Position numbers and translations under genes: made by a program
Assembly: GCF_000005505.3 (NCBI RefSeq)
Contig: NC_016132.3
Span: 42,236,914 to 42,300,913 of the forward strand
DNA from: Brachypodium distachyon
Taxonomy: Eukaryota; Streptophyta; Magnoliopsida; Poales; Poaceae
DNA length: 64,000 nt
Direction: 5' to 3'
Notes under the pieces: model-generated
Database searches by the model: none
Seen by the model: the letters and a program-made list of their open reading frames with translations, nothing else
Told to the model about the DNA's origin: nothing
Part shown: in pieces, positions 1-11,695 of the stretch
Layout of the letters: each line of letters begins with the position of its first letter
Numbering within the stretch: position 1 is the stretch's first letter

Positions 1-951
1 ATTGACTATCTCATGTTTTACAAATTGAGGAAGAAAGAGCAAGCATCTTTCTCGAGTCTGTCCAGGCATGCGCGCAGCCTGCAAGAACGCGGCTGGCAAA
101 GATCCTCTTCGGTCGGGAGTTTTCAGACCGTCCTCATTTCGTCCCACAGTCGTTTGGCAAGTGGACAGAGCATCAGTGCATGCACCACATCCTCGATCTC
201 CTGCCCACAAAATATTGCAGATACCAGTGACATTCATACCACGACGACGTTTGTTCTCTTCGGTGGCTAAGCCATCATAAGAAGCTTTCCAGGCGAAAAC
301 TTTGACCTTTGGCGGAGCAAGGCACTTCCAAACTTTGTCCCAACATGGGTCAGCACCATCCAGCTGGGAACACTTGCCGATTGGAGTCCAGGTGTGAAAG
401 GTCAACTCCCAACTTGTACGCAGATCTAACAAAGAAAACACCAAGCTTTTCCGTCTGCCACACGAGAAAATCCGGCTCAGCTCTAGGCGACGCCTGAATG
501 CGCAAAATGGACTCACAGTCCGCCGGCAGAAAGATCTGGCGTACAAGGTCCTGCCGCCAAGCAACATTCTCATCAAGCAAGTCAGCCACCCACCTCAACC
601 GGCCTACTTCTCCTCGGATTAGCAATTGGTTTTAGGGCATAGTAGCGGGGAAGTCAATTGTCCCGCCAAATGCGAATGTTCCTACCATTGCCCACTCTCC
701 AGTCTCCACACAATGCCCGACTTCAGCAGTTCCAGACCAAAGGCGATCGCCGTCCAGGAGGACAAAGGATTGCCTGTGAAAACGGTGTCGACCAAGTTCC
801 CATTAGGGTAATACTTTGCCTTAAGCACACGGGCGCACAAGCTCTCTGGGAACTGGATCAGACGCCAAGCTTGTCTCGCTAACAGTGCCTGGCTAAGATT
901 AGTTGATATGGTATTCCACGTGACACATCTCCTGCTATAATTGATGAACAA
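1..951 (-). mobile_element. LINE ORF2 3' remnant (RT C-terminal / zf-RVT region)
   Basis: On the minus strand, 682-951 reads as a peptide with the segment ARQAWRLIQFPESLCARVLK, which is typical of the region downstream of the reverse transcriptase in grass LINE ORF2 proteins. The stretch 350-625 continues the same type of sequence (DFLVWQTEKLGVFFVRSAYK), the region before the zf-RVT zinc-binding domain. The two pieces lie in different frames and neither has a catalytic RT core, so this is a decayed fragment. It runs off the left edge of the window. It lacks the strong similarity to the other LINEs here that would put it in the same subfamily. Confidence 0.7.
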
Positions 952-1920
952 AAGAAATGCTGGGTTAACTTATATTTTGGAACATCTCATTCCATAGAGT
1001 AAATTTCAAGAAACCACGGTTCTTGGGGCAGACTTCTCACGGAACCATACTTTTTTGTAATTTGCTCGCAAAACCACACATCTTGAGGGTAATTGTTTCA
1101 ACTTAAACAAAACTAATGTTTAAACCGTTTTGACAGTTTTCCTTACATGTGGGCCCACTGTAAGTTGCCACGTCAGACGCAAACCCGACCTGACCCGTTA
1201 ACCCGAACACAATTTCAAGTCTTTTTTCCGAATGTATGATTTGTTTCTTTGATTAAAAAGATACTTAGGCCTGGGATCACAAACGCCATGAATCCTGATT
1301 GACACAAAAAGTGGAAATAGGGTTCAATATAGTGTTTTCAGATCCATCAAGCTGGACAGGATAGAGGACTACAGAAGCTCAACAGCAGCAATTCTCGAGC
1401 ACCATGAGCTGGATGTACTATGCTACTTTGATACATGAGAGAAAATGAGATAACTCTGCTCACCAGCACGTAGCAGAAGATATTTCAAGAAGAAATGTCA
1501 GTGTTACAACTTACAAAAGATTGAACTGTAAATAGGAATGGAATGAGAGATAAATAAATCTTCCATGTAATTCTTCGGTGTTTTAACAGCAATGAGAGCC
1601 CTGATATATCAGCGCATCATGCACCTGCAATATCACAATAAAAAAATTAACGCACATGCACAGCTGCACTGATTTTGATTGTGCTGACAATTCCATTCTT
1701 TACGGAGTACTCTTATAGGGCATTCAGAAGAATCACAAATGGAATTGCCGAGGATGGTTAAAATAATGAATACTTGAAATGTGAATTATTAATGGCACGA
1801 GGGATTCAGCCTCGTGCATAGAGATAAATTCAGAACCAGTACAAGAATAGTAACACTGTACACCTAGCTTTTTCAAAATCTAGCTTGAGAATGATAAGTT
1901 CCCTACCCGACGCTTGACAT
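952..1920. other. Intergenic, no gene recognised
   Basis: About 970 bases of AT-rich sequence between two LINE remnants. I see no convincing coding region, RNA gene or terminal repeats on either strand. It may be degraded transposon DNA. Confidence 0.4.
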
Positions 1921-3320
1921 TAATTGGTGGACATATTCAAAAGCCCACGCGAGACAGTCTTGAATGAATCACCCTTTTAGGAAACCATATTGATTTTCAT
2001 GAATCAGCTTGAAAATCCAGCTTTGCAGACGATTTGCCAAAATCTGGTCCCAAGTTTGAGGCAGCTGTTAAGAGGAGATATGGGCCTAAAATCATTGGCC
2101 GTTTCGGGGTTAAGTTTTTTTGGGACAAGAGTGATGAAAGAATCATCGAGAGCTTGCAGGTCATCATTGCAGAGCGTGCAAATGTCTTCCTTGATGATAT
2201 GCCAGCAAGTTTTGAAGAATAGCCCATTAAAACCATTAGGCTCAGGTGCTTTATCAATGGGCAGGAATCTAATCACAATATCAATTTCTTCTTGAGACAC
2301 CGGCGCAGACAGAGCCTGAAGACCCAGGACTTTAATTATGTATGAGCGAGGAAAAATCAAAACTCATGATTGGGTGGCAAGACTGACCAAGTCTTTCCTT
2401 GAAAGCCTGGTAAAATGCCGCTTCTTTTGAAGCATGATCAATTAGAATTGATCCATCTTCTCCAGTGATCTGCGCAATGCTATTTTTTTGGTACCGTTCA
2501 GGAGCCACATCATGAAAATATTTGGTGTTAGCATCGCCGAGTTGGGTCCATCTTATAGTGCATCTTTTTTGCCAGAACTTCTGACTGTAAGAGTTGAGTC
2601 GAATTAGGTGCGATTTGATGATGTTTCTGAAGTTTCTTTCTGGGTGGTGAGAATTCTTTAGTCTTCAATATCATCGATGCCCAGTATGACGCGGTTACAG
2701 TTTGCAATCAAAACAGAGGGCTTGGAGAGAGATTTGCTCCGATGCTTAAGCAGCCAAAGAATAAGCACAGACCGGGGTTGACCAGAGAGCAGCTGACCAC
2801 TTGGAGGAAGCCAGGATACGCTGACCAAAAATTCTCATAACGGAAAGTTGGGCTCTTAGGGATATGAGATTGGATTTGAACATGCACAGGAGTACGATCC
2901 GAATCGGGTTTAGCAAGTGGAACTGCGGGCGGTGTTTGGAAATTTAGAGACCCGGTCCACGGATGTAAACCCCGGTCAAGATGTTCCAACAGAGGAGTAG
3001 ATTCCATGTTACTCCATGTAAAAGATCTACCTTTAATGGGAATTTCAGAAAGCAAAGAGTGATCGAATGATGTCATTAAGTAGTAACATATCATTTAAAT
3101 CATATACTGTCGGAACCTCTCCTACAGTTTTCGGTCAGAAAAAAACATATCATTTAAATCACAACCTGGCATGCTTCTATCTTCAGACGAGCGAAATAAA
3201 ATTGAAATCGCCTAAGAGAATTCAAACGCTATTGGGTTGAATGTCCAAACTGTAAGTCAAGCCACAAAGTTCTCCCTCTCAATCCCTTGGCATGGACCGT
3301 AAATGTTTGCCAAGTAGAAA
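1921..3320 (-). mobile_element. LINE ORF2 remnant (endonuclease plus N-terminal RT)
   Basis: Minus-strand translations are decayed versions of the LINE at 6209-14305. Positions 2708-3094 hold the end of the AP-type endonuclease (SEIPIKGRSFTWSNMESTP) and its linker. Positions 2004-2360 hold the start of the RT domain (EEIDIVIRFLPIDKAPEPNG, FITLVPKKLNPETANDFRPI). Further endonuclease-like DNA extends to about 3320, matching 9556-9650 of the larger copy. Similarity stops abruptly near 1921 inside the RT, so the catalytic YxDD part is missing. Several frame breaks are present. It belongs to the same LINE family as the two larger copies in this window. Confidence 0.75.
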
Positions 3321-3609
3321 TTAGTGCCGCACTGGGTGGAGACGAAAATCGTCTTCTTTATCGATTATTTCTCTGTTAGTTGGATTATTTTTGGCATTAC
3401 TTCAAAATACTCCATCAGAGCATGGACTATTAGAGAGTATCAACTAATTTGAGTCCTTGGATCTAGAAATGCACGGCCCAACTTAATTCCGAGGTATTGT
3501 AAAATAGATAGTATACTTGGGAGAGCACAAATAAATTGGGTGCCAAGTGGATTAACAATTGAAGGTATACCGAAGATTGCTCTCCGAAAAAAAAAAGGAC
3601 TGGGGATTG
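3321..3609. other. Intergenic, no gene recognised
   Basis: Sequence between the LINE remnant and the DUF295 pseudogene. It includes a short A-run near 3587-3598. Nothing codable is recognisable; it may be further decayed retroelement DNA. Confidence 0.35.
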
Positions 3610-4609
3610 TTAACAGGAGCTATGCCCCGTAATTAAGATACAAGACAGAGGCATTACAATCACAGGCGTCACATCATCTAGTAGGTCCAACCCTGGATTG
3701 TGTATAGCAGTAGTTCCTCGTTCCATGTCGTAAACGTACAATCCCTTGTCATCGCACCTCAGGAAATAAATGCAGTTTCCTTTTAGACCAGCTTCTTCTG
3801 CACTAAGAGATGCTCCAGAGTAGGCCGAATCGAGGAAGAACACTCTACCACCGAGCGTTTCCACTTTGACCCAAGCTCTCTCCGCCATGTCCAGCCTATG
3901 AACATCAATATGCACAACCTTGTCTTGTCGACATGGGTGGTAGAACCGCACGATGAACAACTCCCCACATGATTCCAACAGGCGATGTCCCACGTAGTCA
4001 TAGAAATAACTCGACTTTCTTTCAACGGCCAGAGTTCTTCTAACTGTCGGATAAGGCGAGAACTCAAGCGTCACCACATAGTCCACAAAGCCGGGAATAC
4101 CTATCAAACATGAGCAGAACTTGTCCCCCACAGCTGTTAGAAACCTCATATTTATGATGACATTATCATGATGATCTTCGGCAAGCATGGTGGACTGGTA
4201 CTTGTGCTCAAACCACCGATCTCCTCCAGGGCGGCAGTACCCAGAGCACAGTGGCATTGAGATCTACTACGAGCACGACGACACAGCTGCGGCTTGTTGA
4301 GTCAGTGGTCGTGCCGGGCTTGTGTGATAGCAAGCACCTGGTCATGCTCTTGGCAAGGAAATTATCTTGGTCGGAGGGTAGGCTAATTCTCTGTTGGGTG
4401 TATAGATCCCACAGGAAGGTCTGGCGTGAGCCACGGTGCAGCATGAGTAGCCAGCCTTGTGGTGTTACCCAGTAGAAGTGGTCTTTTAAATCATTTAGTA
4501 GAGTGCTGCTTTGTAACTGTCTCCTGGATATACTGTATAAGAACAATGTGTCGTCGTCATTTTCTTCCTCGGTCGCATCTTCTTCCTCGTCCTCCTCGTC
4601 ATCTTCATT
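3610..4609 (-). pseudogene. DUF295 (F-box-associated) gene with a frameshift
   Basis: Two minus-strand frames together make one DUF295 protein. The first (4609 down to about 4225) starts with an acidic run rich in Asp and Glu and continues FYWVTPQGWLLML ... FLWDLYTQQRISLPS. The second (about 4240 down to 3610) continues YCRPGGDRWFEHKYQ ... YFYDYVGHRLLESCGELFIV ... VFFLDSAYSGASLS. They join at about 4237-4245, where the minus strand reads ctctgggtactgccgc; one extra G shifts the frame, and without it the family motif VLWYCRPGGDRW is continuous. Upstream, an in-frame TAA at 4610-4612 leaves no ATG and no F-box exon. In the family, DUF295 sits behind an N-terminal F-box in putative SCF adaptors. 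I infer a broken gene; a sequencing error or an unseen upstream exon are alternatives. Confidence 0.7.
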
Positions 4610-4748
4610 TTACTCCCCGGGCTCACAATAATTGTAATCAAACATTAACAGCGGTGAAAATTTAGGGTCCGCCAGTGGAGCCGCACCTTGGTTTTTGTTT
4701 ATCTCCGTAAGACTCTGTATATGAAAAGAAGAAAAGATGAAAATGATA

Positions 4749-4803
4749 TACTCCTTCCGTCCATCAAAAGATGTCTCAAGTTTGTCAAAATTTAAATGTA
4801 TTC
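4749..4803 (+). repeat. Truncated MITE end in the F-box gene promoter
   Basis: The stretch starts with the cereal MITE terminus tactccttccgtcca and the subterminal text aagatgtctcaagtttgtc, but the matching inverted end is missing. It lies about 240 bases upstream of the F-box start codon at 5043. Confidence 0.5.
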
Positions 4804-4877
4804 TGCTGCGTACATACGGTATAGAGATCTCTACAGTATATAGCTGGACGTGTTTGCCTGGGCGGTTGCTGGCTTAT

Positions 4878-4884
4878 TATATAA
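4878..4884 (+). promoter_or_regulatory. Candidate TATA box of the 5-kb F-box gene
   Basis: TATATAA occurs 159 bases upstream of the ATG at 5043, a normal position for a grass gene with a leader of roughly 120-130 bases. No expression evidence is available. Confidence 0.35.
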
Positions 4885-5042
4885 CGACGTACGAGTCCAT
4901 GTATATGTCGTGCTTCGATCAGATTCCGGCGGAGACACGGTCGATCGAATCCGAATCCAACACCACGACCAGGACCGATCGAGTCCAAAGCAAGCAGCGC
5001 TGCATAAGAAGCTGCATGCAGCCAGCACGTTGACCAGGAACG

Positions 5043-6179
5043 ATGGAGGCGGAACAACGGGATTGGTCTTCCCTCCCGGAGGACCTTTTGGACGAGATCC
5101 TGAGGCGGCTCCGGTGGTCGAGCCACCCGAGCTTCGCGTCGACGTGTAGGGCCTGGCGCTCCGCCGTGCCCCCCTTCTACAGGGCGTGGGTCACCCCGGT
5201 GCTGCTCAACACCGCCCACGTCGGAACCACCAACCTCAGGTTCTACAGCCCCTACTTCCACAAGAACTTCGAGATCGACTGCACGCTCGACGCGCCGGGC
5301 GCCAAGATCTGCTGCTCCACCGGCCACCGCCTGACCGTCTGCGTGGACCACCTCATAATGGACGCCCAGCTCCACACCGGCCACATCCACAAGCTGCCGC
5401 GGTTCTTTGTCAGACGCTTCCACTTCGTTGTCCGTGACCGCCGCAAGGTGTTGGGCCTCAAGAACACGTTGGGCATGCTGGAAATCACCCGCTGCATCCA
5501 ACACGGTGACGGCAAGTGGGGGCACCGGGAGTTCTGGGACACCGACAGCTACAGAGGGTTTTTCGCTTCGCCGGTGCGCAACCCGGTCTTCCACCGGGGC
5601 TTGCTCTACGTATTGGGAGAAGATGGGAGGTTGGCGGTGTACGACGAGCGCTGCCACGACAAGGGATTTGAAATCCTCGACAGCCCCATGAGCTTCGGGG
5701 CGGGGCTCGATTTTGAAAACAGCTATCTGCTCGACTCTGACCAAGGCGAGCTCATGGCCATCCTCGTAGGCCGTCACGGGACGCCTGTCCATGTCGTCAA
5801 GCTCAATGAGCAGACCATGGAGTGGGACAAGGTGGAGAGCCTAGAGGGAAGAACCCTCTTCACTGGCACCCTCGCCACGATGATCAAGAAGACGGACGTC
5901 AAGTGGATGCACAACAAAGTCTTCCTGCCGAGGCTCTACGAATGGCCTGAGACAATACATGTCAACCTGGTTGAACGAGGTGGCGAATTCGCCTTTGTGC
6001 CCAAGTCTGGATGTGTAGATGCCACGGTGAAAGATGGTGACCATACCTTTGGCGCCATGATGTGCTCGTACGAATTGGGACAGAATGAAAATGCCACGGA
6101 GTTTTGGTGGACAGAGAAACTGAATTATAGCATATGGCTTGATTTCGATAGTGCTACCTCCGTACTAGTTTTGTCCTAA
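5043..6179 (+). CDS. F-box protein with DUF295 domain
   Basis: Single-exon gene of 378 residues. The F-box lies at about residues 7-45 (SLPEDLLDEILRRL, then STCRAWRSAV). The C-terminal half has the DUF295 pattern: PVFHRGLLYVLGEDGRLAVYDE near residue 180, then GELMAILVGR and VVKLNEQTMEWDKVESLEGRT. F-box proteins are substrate adaptors of SCF (Skp1-Cullin1) ubiquitin ligases, and the F-box is the Skp1-binding part. The DUF295 family is strongly expanded in grasses and the substrate here is unknown. The ATG at 5043 is the first in-frame ATG and directly precedes the F-box. The last codons and the TAA at 6177-6179 lie in sequence matching a common MITE end, so the natural C-terminus may have been replaced. 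A broken relative lies just upstream in the opposite orientation. Confidence 0.9.
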   Translation: MEAEQRDWSSLPEDLLDEILRRLRWSSHPSFASTCRAWRSAVPPFYRAWVTPVLLNTAHVGTTNLRFYSPYFHKNFEIDCTLDAPGAKICCSTGHRLTVCVDHLIMDAQLHTGHIHKLPRFFVRRFHFVVRDRRKVLGLKNTLGMLEITRCIQHGDGKWGHREFWDTDSYRGFFASPVRNPVFHRGLLYVLGEDGRLAVYDERCHDKGFEILDSPMSFGAGLDFENSYLLDSDQGELMAILVGRHGTPVHVVKLNEQTMEWDKVESLEGRTLFTGTLATMIKKTDVKWMHNKVFLPRLYEWPETIHVNLVERGGEFAFVPKSGCVDATVKDGDHTFGAMMCSYELGQNENATEFWWTEKLNYSIWLDFDSATSVLVLS

Positions 6180-6208
6180 GTCAAACTACTCTAGGTTTGA
6201 TCAAATTT
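6169..6208 (+). repeat. Left part of a MITE split by a LINE insertion
   Basis: The text ttttgtcctaagtcaaac ... aggtttgatcaaattt matches the MITE copy at about 36419-36475 (ttttgtcctaagtcaagc ... aagtttgaccaagttt). The rest of the element resumes at 14306. It overlaps the stop codon of the F-box gene. Confidence 0.65.
6193..6208. repeat. LINE target-site duplication, left copy
   Basis: The 16-base sequence aggtttgatcaaattt is repeated exactly at 14306-14321. The pair brackets the LINE, as expected from target-primed reverse transcription. Confidence 0.85.
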
Positions 6209-6362
6209 TTGACCGGGGTCAAACAGCAGGAGAGGCTCCTTCTGTATTATATTAAAGCCACAAAAAAAAGTTACATACGTACAAGTAGGGAGAAGGAAGA
6301 AAAAGAAACAAGGGAGAAGGAAGAAAAAGAAACAAAGGAACCAAGAGCTGAGATTATTTAGA

Positions 6363-9300
6363 TTACAGGGCAGCAAGGATGATAGCTAATTTAGATTTGA
6401 ATTCTTCCTTCTGTGACCTGAACGCTAGTAGGGCAAGATCAGTTTTGAGCCTGGCCTTCCAGTGTCCTAAGGCAGGCGCTTTGTTCTCGAAAATTTTGGC
6501 ATTGCGCGTCTGCCAGAGGGACCAGGCTGCCAAGATGAAAGTTTCCCAGAAAAGGCCTCCACGCCACGATGTGGAAACCTGGCGTAGCCGATCAAACAAT
6601 GGCAGATTCATGTCCCAAGCAATGCCAAGGGAGGTCCAGCAGTGTCGGCTGAAAAGACAGTCGAAAAAGAGATGATCAAGAGTTTCCTCTTTGCCATCCG
6701 GGCAGAGCACACAATCCCAGCTCGAGTTAATAGTATACTGCCTGCGCCGGAACATGTTTCGAGTGTTGAGATGATCGACCGCTAACAACTAGACAAAGAC
6801 TTTGTGCTTCATTGTGCACTTTGATTTCCAGAACTTTTTCAAGACAGGATGATCCGGCAGTAGATCGAAGTAGTGTTTGTAGAATCTGCCTGCTGAGAAA
6901 TCCGTGTTCCATGGATAACACAAGATGTCTGGCTCATCCTCCCACAGTGTAACATGCGCACAATCGCGGCTGAGGGCTTGGAATTCCTAGAAAACTTGTG
7001 GCGAAAGGGGCGCTTGCAAGGATGGCGCTGCCGGCAGATGAGCGAAGAAATCCTGAACCGAGATGTCGTCTTGAATGGAGAAGGAGAACACCCTTGGGAA
7101 CTCTTCCCCAAGAATTCTGTCGTTCCATTTGTCTTTCCACAGTAAGCAGGTATTACCAGTTCTAATCTCACAGTTCGCCATGCCTCTGAATATGGGGCTG
7201 AGCTTAAAAATATCCTTCCACCAAAAAGAGCCGCAAGGGGGGGTCGCATGGGGAATTGCATGTCTATAATGTGTGTTCCAGAGTAGATGAACCCAGGGCA
7301 AATTTTTCTTGTTGTAGAATCTATCAAGGTGCTTAATAAGGAGGGCTTTGTTCTGGATTTTTAAATTCAGGACCCCAAGACCACCCTTGTTCTTCAGCCT
7401 ACAAACAAGTTCCCATGCAGCCAGAGACTGGCACTTCTCGCCTAAATCAGTTTGCTTACTCCATAGGAGGTGTCTTCTAGCCTTGTTGATGTGCTCTATG
7501 ATCTTAGAGGGGATTTCAAGCGAGCACATAGAGTATGTGGCCAGTGAGGAGATTACTGTGTTCAGGATAGTTACTCTGCCACCATAGGAAAGCATGGCTG
7601 AAGTGTTGGACATACACCGTTCGATTCTATCGACAAGGGGAAGGAAATCGGTGACAGATGGCTTAGTGGTGCCAAGAGGAAGTCCAAGATAGATGAATGG
7701 CATGGAACCAATAACACATCCAAGGATTGAGGCCAGACGCCCTGTCTTTGCTGCTGACACGTTAAGAGGGATGAGCTGGGACTTGTGGAAGTTCACCTTC
7801 AGACCAGTGGAGGTCGCAAACTCATTGAGTATGTACTTAAGGTGCATGAGCTCCAGGTCACATGCAGGCACGATAAGAATTGTGTCGTCCGCACATTGAA
7901 TGATGGGATAATCGGGAGTTCCTGCTGCAGGAATTGGCAGGTCTAGGTGACCGCTCTGATGAGCATTGTTAACAATAGCTTGAAGAAGGTCGGCCGCAAG
8001 AACAAACAGCAGGGGCGACAAAGGGTCACCTTGCTGCACGCCTCGTCTGCATAAGAATTGGCGCCCAGGCACTCCATTGAGAAGAACTGCAGACTTTCTA
8101 GACGAGAAGATTTCCTTGATCCATGCACACCACTTGGCATCGAAACCTTTATGCCGTAAAATCTCAAGGATAACCGAGTGCTCGATGGTGTCACAGGCTT
8201 TGTCGAAGTCAAGTTTCAGAATGAGGAGCTCTTTGCCAGAGGATTGGCATTGATATATGTATTCAAACGCCCAGGCTAGACAATCCTGAATTGATCTGCT
8301 CTTGAGGAAGCCATACTGGTTCTGATGAAGAAGTCCCAATACACGCTTTTGCAGATGATTTGCAAGAATTTTAGTTATTAGCTTGAGGCAACTGTTAAGA
8401 AGTGATATGGGCCTAAAATCATTAGTTTTTTCAGGATCAAGCTTCTTCGATATCAGGGTGATGAAAGAATCATTAAGTGCTTTGAGCCCAATCTTTCCGG
8501 CAAAGAAGTCTTCACAGAGGGCATAGATATCTTCTTTAATGATGTGCCAACACAGCTTAAAAAACAGACCGTTAAAACCATCCGGACCAGGAACTTTATC
8601 TACTGGAAGAGAGCAGACGATCATGTCAATTTCCTCCCTAGTCACAGGTTCAGATAGGGCCTGCAGGTTATCGGCTTTATGAATAAGATTTTCAAGATCA
8701 AAGAGCATGGTGGGCTGGCAAGTTTCTCCAAGACGGCTCTTAAAAACTTGGAAGAAAGCAGCTTCTTTTTCAGCGTGGGAGACAGCCACAGTGCCATCCG
8801 AGAGCTTTGTTTGAGCAATGTTATTCTGTCGGAAGCGTTCAGTGGCCACCGCATGGAAGTACTTGGTGTTTTCATCACCCAACTAGGTCCATCTGATTGT
8901 GCATCTTTTGCGCCAGAAAGTTTGTCGATAGGAGGTTAGTCTTATCAGCTGCAACTTGATGACGCTCCGAAAATTGCTTTCCGGCCTGGTAAGAGGTCTT
9001 TTGTCCTCCAGTTCATCCATAAGGAAGATCGCTTTGTTGCAGTTGTGGATGAGCAGCGATAGTTTGGACAACGATTTGCTCTATTTCTTCAGACCTTTAC
9101 GGACATTCTTCAGTTTTGCAACCACTACTGACGCGGTGTCGCGGTTCGGGACGTGGATGCTCCAGCAGGCCATAACCACTTCCATAAACCCTGGATGTGA
9201 TGGCCAAAAAAATTCAAATCAAAAAATGGTACTCTTAGGGATGTGTGACTGAATTTGTATCAAAATCGGTGTGTGGTCAGATACTGGTTTGGCGAGTGGA

Positions 9301-10025
9301 ATGGCCGAGGTATTTGGGAACGAGGAGATCCAGTCAACGGAAGTGAAGATCCAATCCAGGTGCTCTAACAAAGGTGATGCATGCATATTACTTCATGTGA
9401 AGGATCTACCTTTGATTGGGATTTCAGTAAGAAGCTGCGCACGGATAATGTCATTGAATAAAAGCATATCATTAGCGTCCCCTCCAGTGCAGTTTCTGTT
9501 TTTTGGTGAGCGAATGAAGTTGAAGTCCCCTACGAGCATCCAAAGGCTATTGCGAGGGATGTCCAAGCCATATAACCAGGCCACAAAATTTATCCGGTCA
9601 TCTCCTTGACACGGCCCATAGATATTAGCCAAGTAAAAGGAAGTTCCACACTGTGTTGAAGTGAAAAGAATAACAAGTCCAAAAATCTCCTCAAAGATGA
9701 TTTTCCTCGAGAAAAAGCTGCTATTCCATATGGTGATCAAGCCCCCCGAAGCCCCATCAGAAGGGATAAAATCAAACTTATCTAGCCTCTTTGGGCAAAA
9801 AGACCGAATGAGAGAATGATCGAAAGAAATGCACTTAGTTTCCTGTAAACACACGATAGCACAGTTACTTGCATCAATATGAGTACGCAATGACGAGCAT
9901 TTAGGATCCGAATTAAGTCCACGGATATTCCAGTTCAAAATATTCCAAGTCTTAAACATGAAAATAAACAGGCAAAAGAATTGTTGATAAACGAGACAGA
10001 GACACTGGAGAGGCGGTGTCTTCAA
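6363..10025 (-). pseudogene. LINE ORF2: endonuclease-reverse transcriptase
   Basis: The endonuclease part (10025 to about 9080) starts with WNILNWNIRGLNS and contains the motifs CLQETK, SGGLITIW, LANIYGP and LVGDFN of AP-like endonucleases that nick the target DNA. The RT part (8882-6987, 631 uninterrupted codons) has GPDGFNGLFFK, NDFRPISLLN, KLDFDKACDTIEH, QQGDPLSPLLFVL and CADDT. It is followed by the zf-RVT region (6788-6363; CVLCPDGKEETLDHLFFDC). A Trp codon has become TGA at 9393, a TAG interrupts at 8883, and a frame change occurs near 6850-6990. The first active-site residue, normally Tyr or Phe, is Cys, so catalysis would be doubtful even in an intact copy. Confidence 0.85.
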
Positions 10026-11695
10026 GTCTCCGCCGAGGTGCTAGGTCCAGCCAAACCTTCAGCCTCCAGCTTGTCCACGGTCACTTCCTCTGCTGGCACT
10101 CCACAGAGATTGACAGCAATGTTCTGAAGCACATCAACTGGAGTGGGGGGCGGCAGGGCTTGGAAATCCTGCCGAGGCTTGGTGTGAGAGGCACGTACCC
10201 TAGCAGCTCCCTGGACATGGGCTTTAAAGCCATCAAACTTGTTTGCACATGGGCTTCGACGCAGACAGGCAAGGTCCAAGTTGATGCTTGCCTTGCAAGG
10301 CCGACCTCTTTTCCTGGGAGTAACAGGGACAGAAGGAACATGATCATCATTTTCAATCTCAGTAATGACCACAGAGGAAGGGGCTTGCAAGCTGAAGATG
10401 GAGGAAGTTGGACTGCCATCAAGAGCAAGATTCCGGGCCACATTTCTGAACATCACTATCATCCGAAGGTCAACAGTCAGCTGAGTGATAAACTGAACAC
10501 AATCAAGGGGAATATTGGGAACAAATCTGAGAAGCTTGGATCCCTAGAAAGGATCAGGCGTGAACCATGCTTTGAAAACACTAAAAGCTACCTGGAAGGC
10601 CTCCTGAGCACTGGTAGATTGAGCCACCTGCTCAAAGGGGACCATCTCCAAAGTTTCAATAGGACCATCTGCCTGAATAAACATGTCTGAAGAGTCAGAG
10701 CTGGAGTCACTCAACATGTCATTCCAAGCTGAGACGGGGCTATCAGTGATGTTATTCTCAGGCACCACCCCATCAGAGACTTGAAGGCCCATTTCTTGAA
10801 GCCAGGCCTGAAAGTTCACTTGTCCATGGACTGGCATGCCTTGTTGGGCAGCTCTAGCATTGACAGCCCCAGCACCATTGCCATTTCCTCCTCCCATGTG
10901 TCCTAGCCCATGCTGCTGAAGCCAAAGCTGGGCTCTATGGCGAAATCTCTGGAGGGCAGTGACATATGGGCCATTCCAAGGGTGGGGTTCACCATTTGGT
11001 GGTGGAGGATCTTCAGGATTTTCAGAAATTCCTTCATGAACTTGCATGTTCCAGTCATCCGATCTTAAGATGTACACAGGTACAGTCCAAGATTTTCTTC
11101 TTCCCCCCATTTGTGTCATGACTATTCTCCTAGGCACATTCCTCATATTCTTAATCCAAACTTTAGCCAGGACATTAGAGATGTTTCCTTGCTGATTTGA
11201 CCACAGTAACATCTTACCAAACGAAGAAACAGATTTGTCAACCCAGAAGTTGGTTTGGTAATCAAGCGGAAAAGCAAGCATGAGTATCAAGGTGTCTCTA
11301 CCAAGAACAGGTTCACGCATATTTCTAGCCGCATCGTGGTTCACAAAATTAATCCGGATGGGACTATTATCAACAGGCCATTCATGACCACTAGCATCAT
11401 CCTTCTGGAACACGTTACCAAACTTGAACATACCAAGACCCAACGGACTATCAAAGACCTCACACACCTCAAAACCATTAGCTTGAAGAGCAGTCTTGGT
11501 GGCTCGGCGAAGTTGGTCGCGCTGGTGCTCAAGAACCTGGATGTTCGTCTCGGCGATGGCGTAGCTGCTGTGGTCTAGAGGTGGGGATCCTCCCAGGGCT
11601 AGTTCCACCCGCACAACGCGGTTTACCGGGCCATGGTTGATGGCGAAACCTTACGGAACGAACGGGAGCGGGTTGGTGGGGAAGTTCGCCGTTGT
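10022..11695 (-). pseudogene. LINE ORF1, 3' part
   Basis: Minus-strand reading starts right after the nested element with ANFPTNPLPFVP, a TAA, then GFAINHGP and a long open stretch (11614-10544) typical of the second half of grass LINE ORF1 proteins (KTALQANGFEVCEVFDSPLGLG; VWIKNMRNVPRRIV). After a TAG at 10544 the same frame resumes in 10462-10022 with a basic motif (RKRGRPCK) and the ORF1 C-terminus, next to the ORF2 start. Removal of the nested element plus one copy of its target duplication puts this frame directly in phase with the zinc-knuckle part. Confidence 0.75.

Noticed and set aside
4785..5792. 335-codon minus-strand frame opposite the first F-box gene
   Set aside because: It is a GC-driven shadow of the plus-strand F-box coding region, lacks domain similarity and is biased in composition.
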